From an uncultured Prevotellaceae bacterium (GTDB lineage Bacteria > Bacteroidota > Bacteroidia > Bacteroidales > Bacteroidaceae), in contig OMWI01000041.1 of the NCBI GenBank assembly GCA_900314715.1, positions 1 through 32,371 of the forward strand: DNA of 32,371 bases. Reading direction: 5' to 3'. Below the pieces are notes generated by a model. It worked only from the letters and a program-made list of their open reading frames with translations, had not been told where the DNA came from and searched no databases. This document shows, piece by piece, positions 24,938 through 32,371 of the stretch (the first letter of the stretch is position 1; every line of letters begins with the position of its first letter). The position numbers and the translations under genes were made by a program.

Positions 24938-26716
24938 CTACGGAACCATTCTACCAACTACCAATTTGTCGCCTGATAAATCCACTTCAAAGAGATGGGG
25001 AACACGATGGTAGCGACCATTGATGTTCTTGTGGCTATGTACTGACATCATCCACTTGCCTTCCAATGTCTTGAACAACATACCGTGACCGAAGTTGGGA
25101 GGCGTGATAGGCTTGGGTTCTTGAATCCAAGGACCATCGAGTGTGCCGCTTTCACTATAGGCAACACCTTGGGTATAGACATCGTCAACCCAACTGGTCC
25201 AAATCATCCCTAATCTACCTGTGTCCGTGCGGAAAAGATAAGGACCGTCTGTTACTTTATTGGGTTTTACCACTCCATTTTCTACCTCTCTGCTCCACGG
25301 AGAGTCTGAAGCCCTAAATAACACTTTTCCTTTCCCGACAGAACCGCTCAAATCAGGTTTCAGTTGGATTTTCTCTATCGTTCCGTTCCAGTTCTGCAAC
25401 CACTCTCCGCAATATACCATATAGGGAAGTCCGTCTTTGTCTACCCAGAAAGTTCCGTCGAGTGTGGGTTGATTAGCTGGTAAATATTTCTCGTCAGCCA
25501 TGGGAACGTATGGACCGTCGGGCTTGTCGCTCACGAGGATATGGCTCGCCCTTCTTGGAATCACGTTGCCACGCACGGTATCTATCTTGATGCTCTCGTT
25601 GGTGAATGTGGCAAAGTAATAGTATTTGCCTTTATATGGATGAAGTTCAGCTGCCCATATAGCAGGACGTTTTCCCATCCACGAAGCCGTGTCGTGTTTC
25701 ACCACGTTATATGGTCCAGTCCATTGCTTCAAGTCCTTGCTCGTGTAGAGTCTTCCCCCTGTTCCTGTCATGTAATAGGTTTGGGTGGCTGAATCAGCCA
25801 AGATACATGGGTCGCTCAATACGATGGAGTCGCGTGCCACCGTACGAATCCTATTCCAAGCCCTCTCTTCTCGTTGATACACCCTCACATAATCAATCAG
25901 GTATTGCATGGGCATCTTTTTGTTATCAATCTCTCCGCCGTTGTCTCCGCCCAAGGCTAAGTTGAGTAAGATATATTGCGGCTTTTGGAATGGATTCGTA
26001 TGATTTCCCAATGTTCCGTTGATGGTCTCCTTCAAGGGAATCTCGTTCATCAGTTCATCATCCAAGTAGATACTGATAGCACGAGGAGTCCAATCCATGC
26101 GCCATACGTGGAATTTATCAGCCCATTGTGGGTCTTTATCCGTAAAGTGTGAAAAGGGAATGCGCTTCGTATTCCAAATCGCTTGGTATCTTCGGTCGCT
26201 CCCCCAACAAGTATTCGCCAAGATATGGGGCACACCGTTGATACGATAAAATTCCATCACGTCTATCTCACCGCACGATGGCCATTCCATGCCCTTTCCC
26301 AAAAGCCAAATAGCTGGCCATGCTCCACTTGCGGTAGGTATCTTAGCCCTCACTTCCATTCGTCCGTATGTAAACGAGAAACTCCTGCGTGTGGTGAGCG
26401 ATGAGGAAGTGTATTCAATGTATTTCCTGCTCCCGCGCCAGTCGTTTTTATCGGCATCATCCTTATGCGTGGGATTCTTTCTCTTCTCCTTTCGGGCTTC
26501 GATGACCAAGTTTCCGTCTTGACAATAGGCATTCTCTTGCTGATACCATTGTGCTTCGTGGTTTCTGGCAAACCCTCGTTCTGGTTCCCATACATTGGAG
26601 TCGTAAGGTCCATCGGTATTGAACTCGTCGCTCCAAATCAACTTCCATCCATTTTGAGCCCAGCAAGAAGCGAATGAAGTGGTCAGGAGGAATAGGCTAA
26701 ACAATATTCTTTTCAT
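24938..26716 (-). CDS. Secreted GH16-GH43 fusion glycoside hydrolase
   Basis: The 592-residue product has an N-terminal signal (MKRILFSLFLLTTSFASCWAQ); C18 could be a lipid anchor, or cleavage may follow CWA. Residues about 22-282 are GH16 of the laminarinase/lichenase type, with GEIDVMEF holding nucleophile E150, D152 and acid/base E155. Residues about 292-592 are GH43-like, with base D302 (SDPCILAD) and D420 (LDGTFWVDKDG). The general-acid position is D490 in VTDGPYL, where most families have Glu in EGP. GH16 cuts beta-1,3(4)-glucan or galactan backbones and GH43 commonly removes arabinose, xylose or galactose. Acting together on one plant polysaccharide is inferred. It is cotranscribed with the radical SAM gene (12-base gap). 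Confidence 0.92.
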   Translation of the reverse strand: MKRILFSLFLLTTSFASCWAQNGWKLIWSDEFNTDGPYDSNVWEPERGFARNHEAQWYQQENAYCQDGNLVIEARKEKRKNPTHKDDADKNDWRGSRKYIEYTSSSLTTRRSFSFTYGRMEVRAKIPTASGAWPAIWLLGKGMEWPSCGEIDVMEFYRINGVPHILANTCWGSDRRYQAIWNTKRIPFSHFTDKDPQWADKFHVWRMDWTPRAISIYLDDELMNEIPLKETINGTLGNHTNPFQKPQYILLNLALGGDNGGEIDNKKMPMQYLIDYVRVYQREERAWNRIRTVARDSIVLSDPCILADSATQTYYMTGTGGRLYTSKDLKQWTGPYNVVKHDTASWMGKRPAIWAAELHPYKGKYYYFATFTNESIKIDTVRGNVIPRRASHILVSDKPDGPYVPMADEKYLPANQPTLDGTFWVDKDGLPYMVYCGEWLQNWNGTIEKIQLKPDLSGSVGKGKVLFRASDSPWSREVENGVVKPNKVTDGPYLFRTDTGRLGMIWTSWVDDVYTQGVAYSESGTLDGPWIQEPKPITPPNFGHGMLFKTLEGKWMMSVHSHKNINGRYHRVPHLFEVDLSGDKLVVGRMVP

Positions 26717-26728
26717 GATATGTGTTTG

Positions 26729-27496
26729 TTAATAAGATGCCGTGCAGGATATTCCCATCGCCATCACCCTGTCTCGAATCATGTCTAATTCCGCGTGGGT
26801 AGCTTTTTGCAAGTGCTTGTCGGGTGTCTCCCTGTCAATGGTGTAAATCATCACTTGTCTGGGTTGGATATCCTTAATGACTTCCAACCACGGATTGACG
26901 TATTCGTCTCCCGTATTGTCTACGCCTTCACCTTTCATGAACATGGTTTGAATGATGACGTGCCCCTTGAAAGCCTTCAAGTGTTTGATGACTTCCTCCA
27001 CATGATAGTTTCCCGATGTCGGCCTGTCAACCTTCATGATATATTCGGGATTGATGGTGTCAAGTTTTTGGATATTGTTGTCTACAAGCAACAACGCGTC
27101 AAATACGTCTTTCTTGTGTATCATCGTGGCATTGCTCAATACGCTGACCTTTGCCGATGGACAGTATTTGTTTCGGAGTGTTATCGTGTCGTTGATAATC
27201 TCTGCAAAAGTTGGATGTGCTGTAGGTTCACCATTGCCAGCGAATGTCAAAACATCGGGTAATTGATTCTGCTCAACCATTCGAATCAGTTGCGCTTCCA
27301 ATGCTTGTGCTACTTGCTCACGAGTGGGGCGGGGGAGACGTGGACGAAAGTCTTTGTTGAACCCACATTCACAATAGATGCAATCGAACGTGCAAATCTT
27401 TCCGTCGGCAGGCATCAGATTGATACCTAACGAGATACCCAATCTTCTACTATGTACAGGCCCAAATATGGGCGAAGGATAAATAATCGTACTCAT
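26729..27496 (-). CDS. Radical SAM protein (COG0731-like)
   Basis: The 255-residue product has FGPVHSRRLGISLGINL (11-27) and then the cluster motif C35-x3-C39-x2-C42 (CTFDCIYC), with another Cys at 44. LTFAGNGEPTAHP near 85-97 is the Gly-rich SAM-binding segment. The first motif and length fit the COG0731 group of Fe-S oxidoreductases; the substrate is unknown. I start it at 27496 (MSTIIYPSPIFG) instead of 27616 because a promoter fits just upstream (27506-27537) and the extra residues look non-homologous. It overlaps nothing and precedes the GH16-GH43 gene by 12 bases, though no functional link is obvious. Confidence 0.88.
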   Translation of the reverse strand: MSTIIYPSPIFGPVHSRRLGISLGINLMPADGKICTFDCIYCECGFNKDFRPRLPRPTREQVAQALEAQLIRMVEQNQLPDVLTFAGNGEPTAHPTFAEIINDTITLRNKYCPSAKVSVLSNATMIHKKDVFDALLLVDNNIQKLDTINPEYIMKVDRPTSGNYHVEEVIKHLKAFKGHVIIQTMFMKGEGVDNTGDEYVNPWLEVIKDIQPRQVMIYTIDRETPDKHLQKATHAELDMIRDRVMAMGISCTASY

Positions 27497-27505
27497 AACA
27501 ATTGG

Positions 27506-27537
27506 CAAAGTTATGTTTTTTTTCGCTAAATAACAAT
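27506..27537 (-). promoter_or_regulatory. Promoter of the radical SAM operon
   Basis: On the minus strand TAACTTTG (plus 27506-27513) is preceded, 20 bases upstream, by ATTG (plus 27534-27537), 3 of 4 for TTTG. The start would be near 27502, leaving a leader of about 6 bases before the ATG at 27496. Confidence 0.55.
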
Positions 27538-27574
27538 CAATGAGATTATAAATTGTATTTTTTTTCATGAAAAA

Positions 27575-27606
27575 TTTGGATGGATAGAGATTTGTTGCTA
27601 CATTTG
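27575..27606 (+). promoter_or_regulatory. Promoter of the CotH-family gene
   Basis: TTTG (27575-27578), exactly 20 bases, then TACATTTG (27599-27606) is a full match to the Bacteroidetes consensus. It gives a leader of about 22 bases before the ATG at 27632. It is divergent from the radical SAM promoter 38 bases away. Confidence 0.75.
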
Positions 27607-27631
27607 TCCTGTACATTTCATATATATTAAG

Positions 27632-30136
27632 ATGAAAACAATATATTTACACGTTAGGATGCTACTTGTGGTGATGCTGATGATGTTCCCCATGTTGGCA
27701 ATGGCAGCAGAAGGCGACTCGCTTTATGTGTATTTCAATGGCTATCGCCTTGATGTGTTTCCATCTTCGTATATAACAAGTCAGATGGAAGCAAATGGCC
27801 AGTTGCGCATTACGGTTATCAATGATACTACGTATTGCTACGACCTCGACCGTATTGACTCCGTTTGCTATCATCGTCCTCAAAACATGCCGTCGTTTTC
27901 GTCGTTCAAGTTTAATAACAAATACAATGACCAAGTCTTTACGGATGTAGAGGCAAATATCATTGGCGATTCGCTGATTACGGCTCGCGTGGGTGCTATT
28001 GGCAAATGGCTTACTCCTTCTTTCCAACTCAGCGAAGAAACCGACCGTGTATATATTGATGGCCAACGACAAGAGAGCAAGGTGAATCGTCGCAAGTTCG
28101 ACAAGGATGTAACTTACACCGTTGGCCGTTATGGTTGGCGAGAGTTCAAGAAAACGTTAGTGAAAGAGGCAGTATGGAGTGATCCCGTGGATAGGTTTTC
28201 TACTACAGAGGTCGTTCTTTCTGCCGACCAATTTTCATCCAACCTTCCAGGAAAGGATGGGGAGGGTTTTGCACAGATGCTCGATGGAGACCCGTCGACC
28301 ATCTATCACAGCACTTGGGATGTTTCTTCTGACATAAAACCTATCATCTATGCCACCGAACCATATTTGGATATTGCCCTAAAAGAGAGTTTGCGGTGTG
28401 TCAGTTTTAGTTATGTCACCCGTACGTCTGGTTCATATTGGCCTTTGAAATTCACGCTTTTCGCTTCTAATGACGGGATAGAATGGACTACGATTCGTGA
28501 ATTTACGGAAGCTGACAACCTACCTACTTTAGCAGGAGCTACGTATAGAAGTCCTGAGATTGACCTCGGACAAGAGTATAGTCATCTGCGCATTCTTCTT
28601 CAAGCCTCTGCACATCGATTGTATCTTGTGTTTGCCGAGTTCCAATTGTGGCGCATTGACGAGAATCCCAATTACCACGGCCCTGAACTTATCGAACCCG
28701 CTGAGTATCGTTATGTTATGCAACCATTCGGTAGTGAGTATCGAATGCACATAGATTGGCTTACCGATTTGGAGAGCAGTAGGGTGCCACGCATCGACAT
28801 CAACACCAACACGGGTGAGATGATTTCGAGTAAGGATTATTATCTGGATGCTACCATGACCATTGATGGCGGTGGTGTCTACCCTGACATGACTTCTACT
28901 CCTGTACAAATCAAGGGACGGGGTAATACCAGTTGGAGCTCGTATGCTTGGGATAAAAATCCTTATCGGTTGAAATTTCCATCAAAACAGAAACCCTTAG
29001 GACTTACCAATGGAAAGAATTGGGTGTTGCTGGCTAATAGACAAGGCGGTTCTATGCTCAGCAATGCCATAGGAATGAAAGCGGCTTGTCTGGTGGGTAC
29101 TGCTGGAGCAAATCATATCGTGCCTGTAGAACTATATATCAATGGTAATTATCGAGGTAGTTACAACTTTACCGAGAAGGTTGGAATTTCCAACAATAGT
29201 ATCGACGTTGCCAACGAAGACAGTACGGCATTGCTGGAACTCGATACTTACTATGATGAGACTTACAAGTTCTATTCAAACGACTATCACTTGCCTGTCA
29301 ATATCCAATTTCCCGACTTTTCCGAAGACCCCACGAGTATTACGCAACAGATGATTGAGAACGACTTCAACACCTTCATGCGAAGGTTGAAGAATGGATA
29401 TGATTTCAATACGCTTGTTGATATCGACAAGTTGGCACGTTACCTGCTCGTGAATGAGTTAATTGCCAACTATGAACTCCAACATCCCAAGAGTACATAC
29501 CTCTATAAGGAAGCAATTGGGTCTAAGGATGGTAAGTTTATCTTTGGACCTGTATGGGATTTGGATTGGGCGTATGGCTACGAAACCAACAGACAGTATT
29601 GTACAACTGATGCTACTGCCGACTATTACAATAATAACTTCAACATGTCGGGGAAGCAATTCATCTACGACCTGCGGTATGTCAGCAGGACACTTGACCG
29701 TACATATTATCAAGTTTGGACAGATTTCATGAATAATCATTTGGATGAACTCATCGACTATTGCGATGCGTACTATGCCTATGCAAATCCATCATTCACG
29801 AATAATGCCACGATGTGGGGAGACGGAAACGACTATGCTACCTCTACCTACAATGCAAAAAAGTGGTTGAAGGAACGCGCTCAATACATTTATAGCACCC
29901 TAAAAACCTATCCTTATCCCAATCCCGATGATAACGAAGACGACATGATTTTCGACGATGATCATCCAGATGGCATAGAGTTGGCACAAACCGATGACAT
30001 GGAAAAATCCTCTCTCGTAGATGTCTTCGATTTAAATGGCCGTTGCGTGAAGCGCCAAGTAAATGTCTTTGATTTACGCACAGGATTGCATCCAGGTATC
30101 TATATCGTCAATGGAAAGAAAATGGTGGTGAGATAG
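27632..30136 (+). CDS. Secreted CotH-family protein with discoidin-like domain and type IX tail
   Basis: The 834-residue product has a signal peptide (cut near AMA-AEG, residue 25). An N-terminal beta region (about 27-180) contains a short repeat-like start (LYVYFNGYRLDVFPSS). A discoidin-like (F5/8 type C) domain spans about 195-340 (LDGDPSTIYHSTWD, then YLDIALKESLRCVSF). The CotH-kinase domain is about 385-700, with QIKGRGNTSW (426-435) and GPVWDLDWAYGY (639-650, D643 and D645 likely metal or catalytic). The C-terminal tail (about 765-834) ends LHPGIYIVNGKKMVVR, a type A sorting signal of the type IX secretion system. CotH proteins phosphorylate proteins in spore coats; here an extracellular carbohydrate- or matrix-related role is inferred from the discoidin domain. 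Confidence 0.88.
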   Translation: MKTIYLHVRMLLVVMLMMFPMLAMAAEGDSLYVYFNGYRLDVFPSSYITSQMEANGQLRITVINDTTYCYDLDRIDSVCYHRPQNMPSFSSFKFNNKYNDQVFTDVEANIIGDSLITARVGAIGKWLTPSFQLSEETDRVYIDGQRQESKVNRRKFDKDVTYTVGRYGWREFKKTLVKEAVWSDPVDRFSTTEVVLSADQFSSNLPGKDGEGFAQMLDGDPSTIYHSTWDVSSDIKPIIYATEPYLDIALKESLRCVSFSYVTRTSGSYWPLKFTLFASNDGIEWTTIREFTEADNLPTLAGATYRSPEIDLGQEYSHLRILLQASAHRLYLVFAEFQLWRIDENPNYHGPELIEPAEYRYVMQPFGSEYRMHIDWLTDLESSRVPRIDINTNTGEMISSKDYYLDATMTIDGGGVYPDMTSTPVQIKGRGNTSWSSYAWDKNPYRLKFPSKQKPLGLTNGKNWVLLANRQGGSMLSNAIGMKAACLVGTAGANHIVPVELYINGNYRGSYNFTEKVGISNNSIDVANEDSTALLELDTYYDETYKFYSNDYHLPVNIQFPDFSEDPTSITQQMIENDFNTFMRRLKNGYDFNTLVDIDKLARYLLVNELIANYELQHPKSTYLYKEAIGSKDGKFIFGPVWDLDWAYGYETNRQYCTTDATADYYNNNFNMSGKQFIYDLRYVSRTLDRTYYQVWTDFMNNHLDELIDYCDAYYAYANPSFTNNATMWGDGNDYATSTYNAKKWLKERAQYIYSTLKTYPYPNPDDNEDDMIFDDDHPDGIELAQTDDMEKSSLVDVFDLNGRCVKRQVNVFDLRTGLHPGIYIVNGKKMVVR

Positions 30137-30459
30137 ATTCTGGACGCTATAACGTTGAGAATGGTATTAACTATTTGCCTCTTTACATGGCTCCGCTATT
30201 GTAAATCTGTTCATGTAAGATTATAGTATTGTACGTTAGGTACTCAAAAAAGATTGTAATAAACAATTAAAAGAGATGTTTTGCATCAAATATTCAAGAT
30301 AAAATCGTAAATTTGCACAAACCTAAATCAAGGACTCGAATGTTGTACACCATAATGTTTTTAGACAGAGACAAAAAGATTAATTACATCACTTTGTGAG
30401 ATGTGTATTATGATTATCTCAACACTAATAAAGAATAGAAAATCATTAAAGTAATATAT
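30137..30459. other. Intergenic region before the helicase gene
   Basis: No gene is seen. It has a loose inverted repeat TTTACA (30182-30187) with TGTAAA (30200-30205) without a T-tract, and a candidate -7 element TAAATTTG at 30308-30315. The base composition is clearly AT-richer than in the flanking coding sequence, which fits the border of an acquired segment. Confidence 0.55.
30308..30315 (+). promoter_or_regulatory. Candidate -7 element of the helicase gene
   Basis: TAAATTTG fits TAnnTTTG. The nearest upstream TTTG (30280-30283) is 24 bases away, longer than the usual 19-21. If used, the leader would be about 140 bases. Confidence 0.35.
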
Positions 30460-32316
30460 ATGCTCATAGACAATAAAGTAGATCGCTATCCAGATGATGG
30501 CCTCAATATTAAGACAGTATGGGATTTCATAAACAAATATTCAGGCAATGTATCTGGACAGACTGGTAAACTCGACATCGTTACTGGTTATTTCACTATA
30601 CGCGCTCTAAGTAAACTTTATCGAGACTTACCAGAAGAAGACGAATTCCGTATAGTTTCCTCAGAAATGGTTCGAGAGGAAAAGCAATTAGAAGACATTA
30701 AAGACCTCCTTAATGGGGATTTCTCTATTAATACTCAACTTGAACTTGACCAATATGCCAAGGAAGCAAAGGCTTTCTTGGAACGTCATTCTGTCCAAAT
30801 AAGAGCTGTTTCCAATGCTTTTTGCCATGCAAAAGTTTATACTTTTAAGAATAGTATTCCTTTGAATAATGGCTACTATATGACTGGAAGTAGCAATTTA
30901 ACAGATGCAGGATTAGGGCTGAAACAAACATCAAATATTGAGATGACTATTGGAGAAAATGTTAGTAGAACTGATGCACAATATAAAGAAGTGTGCCGCT
31001 GGTTTGAGGACATTTGGAAAACTGCCCGCGAGAAGATTGTAAATCCAGAACATCCTAAAGATGGTCTCATCAGCGTAAAAGACTATTTCATCCGCATGAT
31101 AGAAGAGTACTTTCGTAAATACACGCCAGAGGAAATCTATTATAAAATTCTTTTTGAACTTTTCAATGCAGATATTGAACTGGATGGCAGTATAGAACAT
31201 CAAAAAGACATGTCTCTTTTACAGACTTCTGTAATCTGGAAGACACTTTTCAACTATCAGCAGAAAGGTGTTATTTCACTGATTAAGATGTTACGCAAAT
31301 ACAATGGTGCCATCTTAGCTGATGCCGTAGGTTTAGGTAAGACGTTTTCCGCCTTAGCTGTCATCAAATATTTCCAGACCCAGAATTATCTTACAGTTTT
31401 GCTCTGCCCTAAAAAACTGGAAGAGAATTGGACACAGTATCTGAAACGTCATGGTAGCAGATTTGAAAGGGACGAATTCGACTATGTGGTACGATTCCAT
31501 ACAGATTTACAGAACGACCGTTTGCAAAACGCTTATGAAGATGCAAAACGTGAATACTTGCAGACTCGTAAAAAGATTCTATTTGTGATTGATGAAAGCC
31601 ATAATCTACGTAACGAGAAATCAAATCGTTATCAAGACCTGTTAACAAATCTAATTCAAAATCAGCCTAACCAAGAGGGACGCGATGTAAAGGTTTTGAT
31701 GCTTTCTGCTACGCCCATTAATACAGGGTTAAACGATGTGAAAGGACAATTCAATCTTATAGGACATGGCGATGATTCTGCTTTCGACAAACCTGAGTTC
31801 GGTGTTGAATCGCTGAAAAATCTGTTTGCTGATTCACAACGCAAATACACACAATGGTGTGCAAACCCCGAACGAACTATTGGTTCTTTTATTGCGATGC
31901 TCCAACCTAAGTTTTTCAATCTGACAGACAAACTGATAGTGGCACGCACTCGCAAACTGATAGAGAAAACGCTCGGAGAAGACCTTGGTTTTCCTGTGAA
32001 GGCAAAACCAGAGAATGTTTATCAGGGAGTAGATCACTTTGGTAAATACAAGACTGCTGAAGGAATCTATAAGGCTTTCGATGAACTAAACCTTACTGCC
32101 TACCAACCAAGCCTTTTCTTACCTGAAAGTAGGAAGGAAGCTAAAAAAGAAGCCTCACAAGACTGGGAAGATAATGTCAATCGCGAACGTTTCTTGGTAA
32201 AAATGATGGGCATTCTATTTATGAAGCGACTGGAAAGTTCTTGGTATTCATGCATGCAAACCGTTAAGAAAGTTCGGCGCAACCGACAAACCCTGTGGGG
32301 GGGTGTAAGTCGCTAA
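30460..32316 (+). CDS. PLD-domain and SNF2-type helicase protein, interrupted
   Basis: The N-terminal third is a phospholipase D-like domain with one HxK motif (H123, K125 in FCHAKVY) and S144/N146 in GSSNLTDAG. The next part is helicase domain 1: DAVGLGKTFSA (288-298, Walker A lysine K294), DESH (378-381, Walker B) and SAT (416-418). Such proteins occur near methyltransferases and restriction genes and are thought to act in phage or DNA defence. Full-length relatives, as I recall, are about 1000 residues; this frame stops at 618 with no helicase domain 2. The segment after about residue 604 (RRNRQTLWGGVSR) does not look like the family, so the natural coding sequence probably breaks near 32271. 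Confidence 0.8.
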   Translation: MLIDNKVDRYPDDGLNIKTVWDFINKYSGNVSGQTGKLDIVTGYFTIRALSKLYRDLPEEDEFRIVSSEMVREEKQLEDIKDLLNGDFSINTQLELDQYAKEAKAFLERHSVQIRAVSNAFCHAKVYTFKNSIPLNNGYYMTGSSNLTDAGLGLKQTSNIEMTIGENVSRTDAQYKEVCRWFEDIWKTAREKIVNPEHPKDGLISVKDYFIRMIEEYFRKYTPEEIYYKILFELFNADIELDGSIEHQKDMSLLQTSVIWKTLFNYQQKGVISLIKMLRKYNGAILADAVGLGKTFSALAVIKYFQTQNYLTVLLCPKKLEENWTQYLKRHGSRFERDEFDYVVRFHTDLQNDRLQNAYEDAKREYLQTRKKILFVIDESHNLRNEKSNRYQDLLTNLIQNQPNQEGRDVKVLMLSATPINTGLNDVKGQFNLIGHGDDSAFDKPEFGVESLKNLFADSQRKYTQWCANPERTIGSFIAMLQPKFFNLTDKLIVARTRKLIEKTLGEDLGFPVKAKPENVYQGVDHFGKYKTAEGIYKAFDELNLTAYQPSLFLPESRKEAKKEASQDWEDNVNRERFLVKMMGILFMKRLESSWYSCMQTVKKVRRNRQTLWGGVSR

Positions 32317-32371
32317 CCCAAAACTGTTGCTAAACGGTACATGAAGAAAGGGATGTCTCTAACTCCTTTCA
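32272..32371 (+). mobile_element. Possible 5' end of a group II intron in the helicase gene
   Basis: From 32272 the sequence changes character and starts GTTCGGC, near the group II 5' consensus GTGYG. It contains GGGTGTAAGTCGCTAACCC (32301-32319), like the domain I segment of known bacterial introns such as GGGTGTTAAGTC of Ll.LtrB. Bases -12 to -7 before the proposed junction are ACCGTT (32260-32265), and AACGGT, its exact complement, occurs at 32333-32338 as a possible EBS2. IBS1 would be AAGAAA; a TTTCTT EBS1 is not visible before the window ends. The intron ORF, if any, lies outside. An IS end or an assembly junction are alternatives. Confidence 0.45.

Noticed and set aside
24928-24947. 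Hairpin GGTTC/GAACC as terminator of the GH16-GH43 gene
   Set aside because: It overlaps the last codons and stop of the gene, and no T-tract follows on the minus strand.
30182-30205. Terminator after the CotH-family gene
   Set aside because: TTTACA and TGTAAA pair over only 6 AT-rich bases with a 12-base loop and no T-tract.

Overview
The window looks like chromosomal DNA from a Bacteroidales bacterium, most likely Prevotella or a close relative (Prevotellaceae). Four things point there. Several promoters fit the Bacteroidetes form (TTTG, about 20 bases, TAnnTTTG) and Shine-Dalgarno sites are scarce. Many lipoproteins have Bacteroidetes-style lipoboxes. Families largely confined to the phylum are present (DUF1599, DUF4251, DUF4840, DUF4954). 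One secreted protein ends in a type IX secretion C-terminal tail. These are family-level recognitions from reading the sequence; no search was run.

Layout. (1) 1-1312 has no convincing gene and is packed with structured DNA: a 22-base tandem repeat (131-196), a 37-base perfect inverted repeat around a 38-base AT-only palindrome (244-468), and two nested mirror-symmetric multi-hairpin elements (633-800 and 965-1202). (2) 1313-7950, minus strand: an operon of membrane fusion protein, RND pump and outer membrane channel, with lpxA (lipid A synthesis) as its last gene. (3) 8279-9742, minus: CCA-adding enzyme. (4) 9901-15834, plus: a small lipoprotein, DUF1599, DoxX/MauE-like membrane protein, tpiA, SPOR protein, folE, DUF4840 lipoprotein and exonuclease III, several overlapping or within 25 bases of each other. 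(5) 15884-16702, minus: a DUF4251 lipoprotein and a small membrane protein with nine consecutive histidines. (6) 17056-24760, plus: hflX, DUF4954 hexapeptide-repeat protein, a two-domain M16 zinc protease and class I fumarase. (7) 24938-27496, minus: a radical SAM enzyme followed by a secreted GH16-GH43 fusion. (8) 27632-30136, plus: a secreted CotH-family protein with a discoidin-like domain and a type IX tail. (9) 30460 to the right edge: a PLD-plus-helicase protein of the type found in restriction/defence loci. Its reading frame leaves the family near 32271, where a group II intron-like sequence seems to start.

How it fits together. Most genes are housekeeping: envelope efflux and lipid A, tRNA maturation, glycolysis, folate/pterin synthesis, DNA repair, ribosome-associated GTPase, TCA cycle. 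The accessory parts are the GH16-GH43 enzyme with its CotH neighbour, and the interrupted helicase at the right edge.

The most unusual signal is non-coding. The 22-base repeat occurs in three intergenic regions (131-196, 16880-16945, 24853-24894), always starting with the same unit variant. In two of the three it lies beside a shared pair of words (AAAATGTCAC and CATTTTCAATCA). The two nested hairpin elements differ between their arms mainly at paired positions, so that each local hairpin is kept; this suggests the folded form matters. No rRNA, tRNA or CRISPR array was seen.
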